NCBI GenBank assembly: GCA_009823505.1
Contig: VZQC01009936.1
Span: 109,832-173,831 of the forward strand
Reading direction: 5' to 3'
Length of the DNA stretch: 64,000 bases
Source: Rhizomys pruinosus
Lineage: Eukaryota; Chordata; Mammalia; Rodentia; Spalacidae
Shown here: piece by piece, positions 12,945 through 23,766 of the stretch
Numbering within the stretch: position 1 is the stretch's first letter
How the letters are laid out: the number at the start of each line of letters is the position of its first letter
Position numbers and translations under genes: made by a program
The notes under the pieces: model-generated
The model's database searches: none
Seen by the model: only the letters and a program-made list of their open reading frames with translations
What the model was told of the DNA's origin: nothing

Positions 12945-13145
12945 TACATATTCTTGGTAGAGAGACAGGAGTTCATCCCCTTGTCAGCCACACAGCTCTC
13001 CACCTCATTATACAAATCCGCAAAGTAACGACCACTCACGCACAATGCAAATCCACAAAGATACCAAGAAGACTGCGTAACCTCTGGCCTAGCACACCTA
13101 GAACATGTAGGAAGTTACAAGGCGTGCACACACCTACGCCTGGCA
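12945..13145 (-). mobile_element. Possible B1 SINE, antisense, badly degraded
   Basis: Only the ends look B1-like: 'gagagacaggagttcatccc' at the left and 'aaggcgtgcacacacctacg' at the right. The centre does not align well and the span is longer than a normal B1. Confidence 0.3.
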
Positions 13146-13329
13146 GAATATAGTTGGTATTTCCTGAAAGGGGCATGATCTGGCTGAAAGCATGCCTACC
13201 TGCGCAGAGCAGACGGAGTGATTGCAACGCAAGGAGGACAGGTGCACCCACACTCAGCCTTAGCAAACACTACAATGAGGGAACACGGACAGGGTGAAAC
13301 TTAAAGATCTATCCTTCTCCCAGCTTGGA

Positions 13330-13645
13330 GTACCCCAGAGGTCAAAGTACGCAGCACCAGGAACAATGGACTGGGTGTTCAGCCCCTAAATGGTATGTCG
13401 TACATCACACCTCTTTCCCCCTCTCCAGGCTTACAGCATGGCATACACAGCAGCAAGCAGGCGCGGCAGAAGAACTGGAGGAACACATAGGCAGTAGGCC
13501 ATGAGCCGCTACGTAAAGCCAGTGAGTATTCCAGGACATATTGACACAGGCCATGCGTACTCTTCTGTGTGACAAACTTCAGGTGGCGGTGATGATCATA
13601 TAGAAAAGAACCTGCCAACGACTAGACCAAATCCCAGTATGGATG
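13330..13645 (+). repeat. Family Y-like fragment
   Basis: The order 'gttcagcccctaaatggtat', a 'cacacctctttccccctc' pyrimidine block and a 'cggcagaagaactgg' block resembles the terminal part of families X and Y (compare 62,225-62,300 and 21,040-21,130). The homology is weak. Confidence 0.35.
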
Positions 13646-14024
13646 GAGGCGAAGGGCTTCGCGGTGACATTGCTCATGGCTCAGGTTGGCAGAAGATCGG
13701 CAGTGGGGTGGATGCTGAGAGGACAATCGCTTTCCTCAAGTATGTTCGAGCTGCCAGGGCAAACAAGGGGGATGGCCATTGTGACCAACCTGTAACTCTG
13801 TAATTCACTGTAAGAGATAAAACCTCATTATGCTGTCAAAAGGTCCATTGAAACTTGCAAGATAATAGCTGAGGTGTTTCTGAGTCAGACGAGAGACGGA
13901 GGACATTATCAAACAACTACATAGCACGACATGTATAAAATTCTCAAACACCATACAAAATAAATAAAGAACCATCCTCCTGCTTATTCACATTGAAAGG
14001 GTATTGGCGCCACGCATAGGACAG
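13646..14024. other. No feature recognised
   Basis: No supported repeat or exon in this part of V2R intron 1. Confidence 0.45.
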
Positions 14025-14208
14025 AAAGGCAGGCTTGCGGACAATGGTGGTGCAGTTGCCTTTTCAATCCCAGCACTCAGGAAACAAAATCAGGAGATCT
14101 CTATGAGTCAAGGCTCACCCTGGGTGTATCATTGTCGATGTTCCTGCCACGCCTAGACTAAACAGCTACCCTTTACTCAAAAAAAGCAGAAAAAAAAAAA
14201 AAAAAAAA
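14025..14208 (+). mobile_element. B1 SINE, diverged
   Basis: The middle block 'caatcccagcactcaggaaa' and the terminal 'ctcaaaaaaagcagaaaaaa' A-tail fit B1. The rest is diverged. Confidence 0.55.
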
Positions 14209-14327
14209 GGAAAGGAAAATTCATATATGTATATCTCAGATACTGTGATAGGAAAGAAAATGATAGGAAACACAGAGTCTATTCAGCCAGAGAACTCTTG
14301 TATATTATACATCGTGGCATTCAAATT

Positions 14328-14541
14328 TTTTATTTATTCTTTATGTGTATGAATGTACTGACTGCATGCAGGTCTGTGCACCCGTGTTGTACAATGCCGC
14401 GGAGGTCAGAAGAGGGCGTTGGATTCCCCTGGAACTGGAGTTAAAGACGGTTCGCAGCCACCATGTGGGTGCTGGGAATCGAACCCGGGTCCTCTGCAAG
14501 AGCAGTCGGCGCTCTTAACCACTAGGCCATCTCTCCAGCCC
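14328..14541 (-). mobile_element. B2/B3-type SINE, young, antisense
   Basis: This is a clean antisense copy from the A-rich tail (here T-rich) to the tRNA-like head (gccatctctccagccc). It is flanked by a near-perfect target duplication, acatcgtggcattcaaa on the left and acatagtggcatttaaa on the right, showing L1-mediated insertion 3' of V2R exon 1 within intron 1. Confidence 0.9.
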
Positions 14542-14583
14542 ACATAGTGGCATTTAAACAGAAAATAAATAATTGAAGAATGT

Positions 14584-14589
14584 ACTTAC
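14584..14589 (-). promoter_or_regulatory. Splice donor of V2R exon 1
   Basis: Read on the minus strand the bases immediately after the exon 1 frame are GTAAGT, a strong consensus donor, placed exactly where V2R exon 1 normally ends. The exon would end two bases into a codon. Confidence 0.8.
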
Positions 14590-14789
14590 TGATCAGCTAT
14601 GTCTGTGCTGTCAGGCCCTTCCATGCGTGGGGATGTTTCAAAGATGTAAAGAGGGAAGAATCCGTTGATCACCACGTCTCCATCCCGGTACACATTGTCT
14701 GTCAATGAGGAAAAGCATGTGGGATTAACAATGCTGGACAAAATGACATGAATCTTCAGGACCAAGATGACAGAAAGCAAAGTAAGCAT
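14590..14789 (-). CDS. V2R exon 1 (signal peptide and N-terminus), intact
   Basis: The minus-strand frame from an ATG at 14,789 encodes 66 codons plus two bases and runs into a GTAAGT donor. The first 19 residues are hydrophobic (MLTLLSVILVLKIHVILSS) and form a good signal peptide. They are followed by NPTCF, a DGDVVING block and FFPLY, which is the standard pattern of V2R first exons. V2Rs are class C GPCRs of vomeronasal neurons that detect peptide and protein pheromones through a large extracellular domain. The frame continues upstream to 14,882, but the leader start at 14,789 fits family length best. Exons 2-4 lie downstream on the same strand in the correct order. Exons 5-6 were not found. 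The exon itself carries no lesion. Confidence 0.85.
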
Positions 14790-15581
14790 CTCAAGTCCAT
14801 CTGCAAAACACTGAGACTGAACAGAAATGCAGTCTGCCATGTGCCCAGGTAGACCTCTCCCAGAGGTGACTGTGTGCATCATGCCCAGGTATTTATTACT
14901 GAAGGGTGAGGAGGCTGTGTCCCCCTGTGCATTTCATCCCAGTTTGCTCCCTTCCTCCAGAGAGATCTTCCACAACTGCTACCTCAGGCTTAACATCTGA
15001 GGTCCCCTCTCCATGGGAAAAACACAGACTGGAAAAATATTTTTCAGACTTTCCTCTCCAGCCTGAGGTGCCAAGACACCATGGAATTCCAAGCACAGCA
15101 TGGTCACTGGGATGAACTTCTCCTGGGAAGATTACCTCTCCAGTGGTGTGCACAAGCCACTGCCACAAATAGCATTTGAAATAGTATAAGTGGGTTGAAT
15201 CAGAGGACTCAAGGGATTATAAGAGGTGAAAGTTTCAAGAACAGCCCATACAAGTCAGGGCTTCTCCAGACACCCAGGAATCATCAAAGACAGTGTAGAG
15301 TGGTTCTCATACCTAGGGACAGTGAAGTCCCAGAGCGTTCACTGAGTGGTCTATGAGTGTCCGCATCACTCATGTGTACAGATCCCCTGGAAGTACAGGG
15401 CTCCCTGCTGCCTGGAAAGCCATTAAATACTGCATCCAAATTCCAAGTCTATCACCAACGCCAGTGCAGAAAATCGGATTCAGATTTCAGTTATAAAGCC
15501 TGGTCTCCTTCCCATTCCTTCAGTTCCAGTGTATTAATATCTGATGTTGAGTTTTCCATCTTTAAGATTGTATAGTTTCCG
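14790..15581. other. 5' flank of the V2R gene, no repeat recognised
   Basis: Apparently unique sequence upstream of V2R exon 1. It should contain the receptor promoter and 5' UTR, but I cannot mark a TATA box or start site with confidence. Overlapping frames at 14,896-15,168 (-) and 14,906-15,115 (+) show no motifs. Confidence 0.45.
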
Positions 15582-15822
15582 GGGCTGGAGAGATGGCCAA
15601 GTGGTTAAGAGCGCCGACTGCTCTTGCAGAGGATCTGGGTTCAATCCCCAGCACCCACATGGCGGCTGAGAACCGTCTTTGACTCCAGTTCCAGGGGAAT
15701 CCTACACCCTCTTCTGACCTCCGCGGCATTGCACGACATGGGTGCACAAACCTACATGCAGACAGTACATTCATACACATACAAAAATAAATAAAATTAA
15801 TAAAAAATAAAATAAAATAAAA
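15582..15822 (+). mobile_element. B2/B3-type SINE, young
   Basis: A clean copy from gggctggagagatggcc through the B-box (gggttcaatccccagcac) to an aataaataaaatt tail. Confidence 0.9.
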
Positions 15823-15828
15823 TGATAT

Positions 15829-16035
15829 TGGGCCGGAGAAAGTCTCAGTGGTTAAGAGCACTTGCTATTCTTGCAGAAGACCTGGGTTGGAATCCCAAGA
15901 CTAACTTGGTAGCTAACAATCATCATCCATTACTCCATTTCCAGGAAGACCTGAAATCCCTGGCACTGCATGACCTGGGTCACTTACACACATGTACGCA
16001 TAGCACTCATACACTTACAATGATAAAATAAAATC
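15829..16035 (+). mobile_element. B3-type SINE, older
   Basis: Directly after the previous SINE tail. The head 'gtctcagtggttaagagcac', the B-box-like 'gggttggaatcccaagac' and the tail 'aataaaatct' are diverged from the young type. Confidence 0.75.
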
Positions 16036-16289
16036 TAAATATGTATATTTATATAAAATTATATCAAGCATTCCTAAAAATCCAAGTTTATGGATGGACT
16101 GATATAGAGACCTGTGAGAAATAGAATGAAGTTGTGAGAAATGAAAGGACCATTGGGAGAGGAAGAATGATACTCAGTCCAAAAAATTAAAATTCTCAAG
16201 GAAGGAGGGAAGAAGATAATAATGTTGTTGTTATTCCAGTGCATGGGGCTAGGGATGAAGCTGAATAGTAGTGCTTTTAATTTTTGATT

Positions 16290-16383
16290 GGGGGGTATTT
16301 TGGGGGTGTTGAGACAGGATCTCCCTGTGACCCCAGCTAACCTGGAACTCACTAGGTAGAGCAGGCTGGCCCTGACTCAACAA
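16290..16383 (-). mobile_element. B1 SINE, partial, antisense
   Basis: Antisense B1 right half: 'gagacaggatctccctgtga' then 'aacctggaactcactaggta' and 'gcaggctggccctgactca'. Confidence 0.75.
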
Positions 16384-16660
16384 TTACTATCTATTCTATC
16401 TAAAACTACTATATAAACAAACCTAATATATATATATATATTTGCTTGCTTGTGGTATCCATACAGAAGGATTAAAATGCCACATAATATATAGGAATCA
16501 AATATTACCACTTACAAAAACTACTATATATATAGGTATGTAAATATGCTATATGTATGTGTATATATACATATATATTATACATCAGGCATGGTGACAT
16601 GCATACAAAATAGACCTGTTCCTAAGGATAGTAATCATGTCAATCCCTTCAAGTATTTGT
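16384..16660. repeat. AT-rich low-complexity sequence
   Basis: Runs of TA dinucleotides near 16,428-16,442 and 16,545-16,580 in AT-rich sequence. No gene. Confidence 0.6.
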
Positions 16661-16689
16661 CATTCATACTGAGAATCTTTAAAATAGTC

Positions 16690-17060
16690 TCTTCCTTATT
16701 AAATAGGTACTGTATTCTGAACTCTATTCAAACTATTGCTCTGTGGAGCAATGGTCGTCAGGAATTTCATCTAATTAGGATTAGCATTTGTTATCTTCCC
16801 TCCCCCATTTTCTCAAAAGGTTTCCAATCTCAGATGACCACTCTCAGCTTTCTTTATTTGAGCAATGTTTTAAATTTCTGCCTATGAATGAGAGTTCATG
16901 GTATTGTTGTTTCTGCTGCTGAATCATTTGACTTAGCATCATGGCCTCTGGAACCATACTTGATTCCACACAGAACATAGCTCTTTAGTCTGTAATTATT
17001 GAATGAATGATATTCTGTTATTTTTGGCTTGCATGATATTTGTATTTGAATTTCACCTGG
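16690..17060 (-). mobile_element. Old L1 3' region, antisense (tentative)
   Basis: A block reading 'tttgacttagcatcatggcc', followed by 'gaatgaatgatattctgtta', resembles the antisense L1 segment coding for the last residues of ORF2 and the start of the 3' UTR. It is much older than the other L1 copies here. Confidence 0.45.
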
Positions 17061-17399
17061 GACTATCAGTATTTTGTTGATATTGTTGTTGATGTTGCCA
17101 GGTACTGAACCCAGACAGTGTGAATGCACATGATATCTCTGAGCCATTATCCTGACTAAGACATTTTGGTGTTGTTTTCTTCAATGCTGTGGGGAATGCA
17201 CTGGAATTAAACCTAGTCACCACATACAATGGAGTTCCCCTGGTTAAAATGCACAAATATCAAAATGTAATAACGCTGGTCGATTCTATATGGCATTTTC
17301 AGCAGTGTCCACATGTGATTCCATGAGGGCTATCACTTTAGTGGGAAATCTGAATTTTCAATTACAATTTTAATTTTTTAATACATCTGTTTGATGTAT

Positions 17400-17800
17400 G
17401 TCCTAGGTACCTTAGTTGTCAGTTTGACACACCTTGTTTGACAGAGCATCAAGAGGAGAATTGCTTTCATTAGAATGCCCTGTGGCCATTTCTGTGGGGT
17501 ACTTTCTTGATTGTCAAGTGCTATAGATGTCTCAGCCCACTGTAGGCAGTGCTACCTCTGGGCAGATTATTCTGTATTGTATAAGAAAGCAGGCTGTGCA
17601 TGGGCTGGAGGAGCAAGCCACTAAGCAGTGTTCCTCTATGGCCTGTGCCTGTGTTCCACTATGGCTCCTGCCTCCAGGTTCCTGCCCTGAGTTTCTACCT
17701 TGTGCTCCCTAAGTGCTGAAAAAATGCCCAGGGGTATAAAATAAATAAACCCTGTCCTCCACAAGTTTGTTTTGGTCAGTTTTTTTTTTTTTTTTTGTCA
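17400..17800 (+). repeat. Rodent dispersed repeat (possibly URR1/hAT-like; class uncertain)
   Basis: I recognise the order 'gttgtcagtttgacacacc', 'ttgattgtcaagtgc', 'gtataagaaagcaggctg', 'gctcctgcctccaggttcct' and 'aataaataaaccctgtcctc' as a frequent rodent interspersed repeat. I am not certain of its class. It ends near a T-run at 17,780-17,798. Confidence 0.45.
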
Positions 17801-18113
17801 TAGCAATTGAAGGCAAACGAATACACAAAATGTTACCACTGAGTTGGAGATTGCTGTGACGGACCTGACACCGTTGTGTTGGGGTGGATTGTGGAAGTGT
17901 TGGAAACTTTTGGGTAGAAAAGCTACTGAGTGCTTAGAGCTTAGGGTGGAGCTTGAAACATATAGGCTGAACAAGTAGGCAATGTTGCTGGCTTGTGCAG
18001 TTTCAAAGGGAAGTAGCAACTATCAAGGCAGGTTCTGTGATGTTTTGAACTGAGAATCTGTGGGTTCTGGTCAGCTGGGGATGAAGAATCACTGTGATTA
18101 AGAAGAGACCAGA
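17801..18113. other. No feature recognised
   Basis: No motif or repeat I can assign. The sequence may continue past the B1 at 18,114 into the next interval. Confidence 0.4.
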
Positions 18114-18300
18114 GGCCAGGCATGGTGGCGCATGCCTGTAATCACAGCACTCAGGAGGCAGAGGCAGGCAGATCTCTGGGAGTTCAAGGCCAACCTGGTC
18201 TACAAAGTAATATCCAGGATAGCTGGGGCTGCAGGGAAACCCTGTCTTAAAAAAAGTACCAAAAAATAAAATACAAAAAATAATTAAAAAAAAAAAAAAA
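18114..18300 (+). mobile_element. B1 SINE with A-rich tail
   Basis: A full B1 from aggccaggcatggtggcgca to 'ccctgtcttaaaaaaagtac', then an A-rich tail to about 18,301. Confidence 0.9.
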
Positions 18301-19011
18301 ACAGAGCAGAACCTGAAGTGAAAGCTTTGTTTTACTGGGACAATTGACGCTGGTTAGCTGGGGCTGACAAATCAGTTGTAGGCAACCAGAGAACAGCATC
18401 ACTGAGGTGAAATCTTCTGGGAAGAATTTCCTCAGGGTCGGCACACAGAAGCTGTGGTCCAGAGAGGGCCTGACCCTCTACCTGAAGCTGGAAGCAGAAC
18501 TTGGTAATATGTAAGAGTCTCCTGCATGGTTCTGGTGTTGAAAGTGTGAAGGGGCCACAGAGAGCTGCTGAAGCTTGGGAAAGAACATTGGGGAATGTGC
18601 AGCCTCAGTGCAGGGAGACCCCAGGACTGAAGGGATCATGGAGAGAATCTGAGGCTTTGCACCACCAGAGGCCAGAAGCGCCCATTAGTGAGGGTGCAGC
18701 CTCAGTTTCAGTGGTAACATCTGCTTTATGAAGATGGCAGTACCATGCGACAACCACCAAGTCACCACCAGGTACAGAATGGAGCCACCCTGTGCCAGGG
18801 AGACCAGCTGAGTGTGCTCTGCAGAGAAGTGGAGTTCCCAAAATCCTTTGCAGCCCATAATTCCATGAGTAAATCCCAGATGCCCGGCATTGAGCTACTT
18901 TGCTGGACTAAGGTTTTGCTTATGTGTGCCTGAGTCTTCCATTTGAAATAAAACACTATTTCTTTTTAATTTTGCAAGAGCCCATGTTTGACAGACTATT
19001 AAAGAGACTTG
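18301..19011. other. Unassigned sequence, possibly an old repeat
   Basis: It has a polyadenylation-like 'tgaaataaaacac' near 18,945, suggesting the end of a retroposed or LTR-type element. I cannot name it. The 62- to 78-codon frames here are antisense shadows of each other. Confidence 0.4.
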
Positions 19012-19979
19012 AATATTAAGCTTTATTGCACTGTGGTCATATAGGATACATGAAATTATTTCAGTTTTTTGATATTTGTTAAGGTTTGCTGTGTGTCCCA
19101 GTATATGGTGGATTTTGGAGAATGTTCCATGGGGTGCTAAGTAGAAGGTATATTCTTAGCTAGGCACAGTAGCCCATGCCTTTAATCCTAGCACTTGGGA
19201 GGCAAAGGCAGGCAGATCTCTGTGAGTTCAAAGCTAGCCTGGTCTACACAGCAAGTTCCAGGCCAGCTGGCATGAAAGGGAGACCCTATCTCAAAAAAAC
19301 CAAAAAAAGTGTATTCTTTGGTGTTTGGGTCGAATAATTAGTAGATGTCTTTTAGATCCATTTGGTGTATCATATTGTTCAGTTCATATGTCTCTGTTTA
19401 TTCTTTGTCCAGTTGACCTGTCCAGTAGCTTCAGTCCACTCTTAGTTTGCTAGGATTAATCTGCACTTTGAAGTCCTGCAAGATTGTGTTTATAAAGTTT
19501 CGTGCACCAGAGTTTGGTGTGTATATATTCATGATTGACAAATCTTCATGGTTGATTGTTCCTTTGGTACAGATATAGTGACTCTCTTCATCCCTTCTGA
19601 TTAGTTTTACTTTGAAGACTATTTTGTCTGAAAATAAAATAGCAATTCCTGCTTACTTTTTTTTACCATTTACTTGAAATATTTTTCCATCCTTTCATTT
19701 TAATGTGGGGCTTGTCCATGAAGTTGAGATAAGTTTCTTACAGACAACAAAAACATGGATTCAGTTTCTTAATCCAATCTCCCAATTCATGTCTCTTGAT
19801 TGGGAGTTCAGATAATTAATATTTAAGGGTAATATTGAGAAATGTGTACTGCTTCCCTTCAGGTTATATTCTGTTTGCATTTTTTATCTACGCTTGTATT
19901 TCTAGTGTTATACCTTCATTAAACACTGTCTCTTGCTGCTTGGGGATAGCTGCACCTTTCCTCTGTCCTCATATCAACA
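19012..19979 (-). mobile_element. L1 5' segment, inverted (twin-priming type)
   Basis: This is antisense L1 sequence from the ORF2 endonuclease/linker part; its left end matches the same antisense segment at 36,825-36,961. Read as L1 sense, its last bases (…gtgcaataaagctt) adjoin in element order the first bases of the plus-strand L1 that starts at about 19,980 (gccctactagctataagaac). That is the arrangement left by L1 twin priming. A B1 sits inside it. Confidence 0.8.
19160..19303 (+). mobile_element. B1 SINE
   Basis: A B1 from 'agctaggcacagtagcccat' to an A-rich end, flanked by gtatattctt on the left and gtgtattctt on the right as a target duplication in the L1. Confidence 0.85.
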
Positions 19980-20215
19980 CCAAAAAGAGCCCTACTAGCT
20001 ATAAGAACACATGGAGAGAAAAAAAGAACACATGGAGACTAAATAACACACTACTGAATAACAAATGGATCAAAAGAGAAATAAAGAAATAAAAGCATTC
20101 CTGGCACTAAATGAAAAAGATGATACAACACAACAAAACCTATGGGAAACTTTAAATGCACTCCTAAGAGGGAAATTTATAGCCCTAAGTGCCTACATTA
20201 AGAAGACAGAAAGAG

Positions 20216-20470
20216 GGGCTGGAGAGATGGCCTAGCAGTTAAGAGCACCGACCACTCTGCAGAGGACCCAGGTTCGATCCCCAGCACCCACATGGCGGCC
20301 GAGATCCGTCTGAAACTCCAATTCCAGGAGAACTCCAGTTCCAGGGGAGTCCCACACCCTCTTCTGACCTCCGAGGCGTTGCACGTCACGAGTGCACAGA
20401 CTTGCATGCAGACAATACATTCATACACATACGGAAATAAATAAAATTTAAAAAAAATTAAAAAAAAAAA
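20216..20470 (+). mobile_element. B2/B3-type SINE, young
   Basis: A clean copy flanked by the exact duplication agaagacagaaagag (20,201-20,215 and 20,471-20,485). Confidence 0.93.
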
Positions 20471-20485
20471 AGAAGACAGAAAGAG

Positions 20486-21668
20486 ACCTAATGCAAGCAT
20501 GGGAAAGATGTACTGAGACCACACTTGCAAGTGTACAGTTGGTCTCTGGAATGCCGGAGAGTGTTACCAAAGGCCACTAAACCAATAAAGCAAAAATTGG
20601 TCTCCTTGAGTTAAGCAAGACTCCTCTGTCAGCATCAGCTACACCTCACCTGCCTGGAAATACTGTGCAGCAGTGGCAGCCACATGTCTGTATATCCCAA
20701 ATCTAATTGGCTATTAGCTCTCTCCTTGGAGGAATAATTCATGGCTGATGCCAAAAGCTTACATCCTCTAGTGGTTAGGAGAAGTTATAAGCCGCATAGT
20801 AAGACCTAGTCATCTTTTACAGAAAAAAATATAATTCACGGATTAGCATACCATCCAAACATCTGTGTCTATATCAAAGTAACCTACCATAATAATTAGT
20901 ACTGTTTAAATACCTATATATCTAATCGCTTGTGCTTCATTAGTAGGATTGAGAGGTTATACCTGGACAAACTGTCAACTCATGAAAGGAAACAGCCAGA
21001 ACTGATCAGAGTCCAAAATGACATCTCCAGAGAAAGTAGACTGTTTTGCTTCTCGTCCACCAGTACCCCTTTTCTAAGCCTAGGGAACAATCTGCAGAAG
21101 AGGGAGCATGGTAGAATGTAAGGGCTGCAATTGGGGTGAATGGTGAAACTACAGCAACATAGTCTGGACACTTATTTGATCAACATGATTGTACATAAAA
21201 GCCCTACCAGCTGGATGGTGGGAGACATGGGCTGTGTGGATTTGGGCATAGCTGCTTGCAAATTGGTTCTACATGAAGGATGCTTGTACTCATAACTTAT
21301 TACTTATTGTTAAAAAATTAAAAATATATACTTGAATTCTCTGCTGTCATGCATTATGGTCATATAAAATATAAAGTTTCTTGTTCGCTAACCAAGATTC
21401 CTCTCAAATCAAGAATTCTTATAACTAATAAATTTCAATAAAAAAATAAAAATTTAAATTTAAATTTAAAAAATTGGAAAAAAGAAAATACTAACCTTTT
21501 CTATCTTCATAAATTTTTCTCATATGACTTTAACAGTAGCCTCTGACTTTAACAGAATTTTATTGTACGATATTTAATATATCAATCAATGGATATTTAA
21601 AATGAAAGCAAATGGTTTAGATTTGAAAATAAATATTTTCTTTTACCAACCTAAAAAAAAAAAAGAAT
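20486..21668 (+). repeat. Dispersed repeat 'family X', copy 1, LINE-mobilised
   Basis: The segment interrupts L1. It ends in an A-run (21,652-21,664) and is flanked by aagacagaaagag (20,473-20,485 and 21,669-21,681), so it entered by L1 target-primed reverse transcription. Internal blocks (ggctattagctctctccttg near 20,710, gattagcataccatcc near 20,840, agtagactgttttgcttctc near 21,034) recur at 28.1, 32.5 and 43.4 kb. No coding capacity is visible, and I cannot assign the family. The last ~340 bases (after 21,322) are not clearly shared with other copies. Confidence 0.7.
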
Positions 21669-21952
21669 AAGACAGAAAGAGCAGAAATAAATGACCTAAC
21701 ACTGCAACAAAAAAACACTTGAGAGGCAACAACAAATGAATCCTAAACCTGCCAGACTGGAAGAAATAACAAAAATCAGAGCAGAAATCAACGAAATAGA
21801 GACATAGAAAACAATACCAAAAAAAAAAAATCTGTGAATCTAAGGGCTGGTTCTTTGAAAGGATAAACAAGATAGATAGACCTTTATAGCCCAAAAAGAA
21901 GGAAAGAACATCTCCAAATCAACAAAATTATAGATGAAAAGGGAAAAATCAG

Positions 21953-22202
21953 GGGCTGGAGATATGGCCTAGTGGTTAAGAGCGCCGACCGCTCTTACAG
22001 AGGACCCGGGTTCGATCCCCAGCACCCACATGGCGGCTGAGAACAGTCTGAGGCTCCAATTCCAGGAGAACTCCAGTTCCGGGGGAATCCGAGACCCTCT
22101 TCTGACCTCCGCAGCGTTGCACGACACGGGTGCACAGACTTGCATGCAGACAGTACATTCATGCACATACAGAAATAAATAAAATTAATTATAAAAAAAA
22201 AA
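21953..22202 (+). mobile_element. B2/B3-type SINE, young
   Basis: A clean full copy flanked by gaaaagggaaaaatcag at 21,936-21,952 and 22,203-22,219. Confidence 0.95.
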
Positions 22203-22482
22203 GAAAAGGGAAAAATCAGAAGAGATAGCAAAAAGATTCAGGCAATCATACAAGAATACTTCAAAAACCTATATCTACTAAATTTGAAAACCTAAGAGAA
22301 ATGGATGAATATCTGAAATCACAGAAATCACCAAATTTAACCAGGAAGAGATCAACAGCTTAAAGAGAGCCATAACAGATGAGAAAATTGAAATAGTTAT
22401 TCAAGAAAACCTCTCAACTAAAAAAAAGCCTAGGCCCAGATAGATTCATAGCCAAATCCTGTAAGACATTTAAAGAAGACCC

Positions 22483-23766
22483 ACAGCCACTACTGCCAGA
22501 GTGCAGCTCCAGCAGGGTCAGGTCATGAAGTGGGTGGTCGAAAAAGTGGCAAATAAATCAATCAAATAAGACAAGAATCTCCTTCTTTTCATGATCTGAG
22601 GGTTACAGAGAGCATCTACATTCTTTGCTTTTGTGCTTTTTGGGTTTGCTAGTCTGCTAATTTTATCTGTTTCTGTTCTCTTTCTTCTGTTCAGAGGGCC
22701 TTTCTGGTTTGCCATTCTGCTAATTTCTCTCTCTTTGTTTCTCCCTTTGCTTCTCTTTGCATTCTCTGCTTTTCACTTCTCTTTTTTTCTCTGTTTTCTC
22801 TGCCCCTCAGACCCCAATGCTTCTTTCTATATACCCTAAGACAAGTTATGCAAGCCTAAGCTAATAATGAAAAAATAGCCCAACTTTCCTGTAAATATTT
22901 TTCAGAAAGTTCACACCTGTAATCATTCTTAACATCAAAAACAGTAAAACAACCAATAATGATACAACCATTTAGTTGAGACATCAAAAAAAGTAAAACA
23001 ATAATGGTACAGCCACTTGGCTAAGCAATTTAGCAATTTTGCAGCAAAGCAAAGTTAATATTAACTTTTAACTCTAAGGACTTCATTCTTTATGTCTTGC
23101 AGTTATGTATGTGCTAGACAGAGTAAAAAATGAGCTTTAACGTTTTAACAATAGAGAACTTTATTTTTCTTACTTTAGTTCCTTGTTCACTTGACCTGTA
23201 AGCTATTTCATAGCTCATGTGGTTTTGATTGATATCTTGTTTTTATTCTAGTCATTGTTTTCCTCAGTTTCCGTTTTCCTCAGTTTCTCTCTTTACACCT
23301 CCTGCTGAGGTGTTTTCCTGAAGGCTACTAATCTTTGAGTCAGAACACTAGAATCCATGTCCTCACTGGACTTAGTTTCACTTTGCCCTATTATTCTCTT
23401 TATAGTTTAAACCTGACCGTGAAATCAAAATTCCTTTCTTTACTTGGGTAGCCTGTGCTTGATACAGTTTCTGTAGAATTCTTAATTGCTACTGTATCAT
23501 ACTATGAACTGTAGACACAGTCTCATTATTTCTCACAAAGGACTCATTTCTAGAAGAGGCAAAAGTGTCAGTTCCCTTTCATGAGGGAGAAGCAGGAATC
23601 CTAACTGATAAAAATCCAAAAGATAAGCAGATTAGAAAAACAAGGATTAATATGCTAAAAGGAATTTAATTAAAGACCAAGGTCATGTGGAGAGCAGACT
23701 TCAACAGAGGAATCAGGTAACTGGAACTTTGTCAAGCAATGTACCTTTCACGAATGGCTCTGACCA
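22483..23766. mobile_element. Unassigned 1.28-kb insertion in L1 (possible solo LTR)
   Basis: L1 ORF2 sequence stops after 'catttaaagaagac' and resumes with 'aaattattcaagaggatag', which are near-adjacent in L1. The intervening 1.28 kb is therefore a later insertion. It has a pyrimidine-rich stretch (22,640-22,810) and no open frame of note. I could not fix TG/CA ends or a target duplication, so LTR identity is only a possibility. Confidence 0.5.

Noticed and set aside
18605..18841. 78-codon minus-strand frame suggesting a secreted protein
   Set aside because: Overlaps plus-strand frames of similar length. No splice or family support, in sequence that looks like an old repeat.
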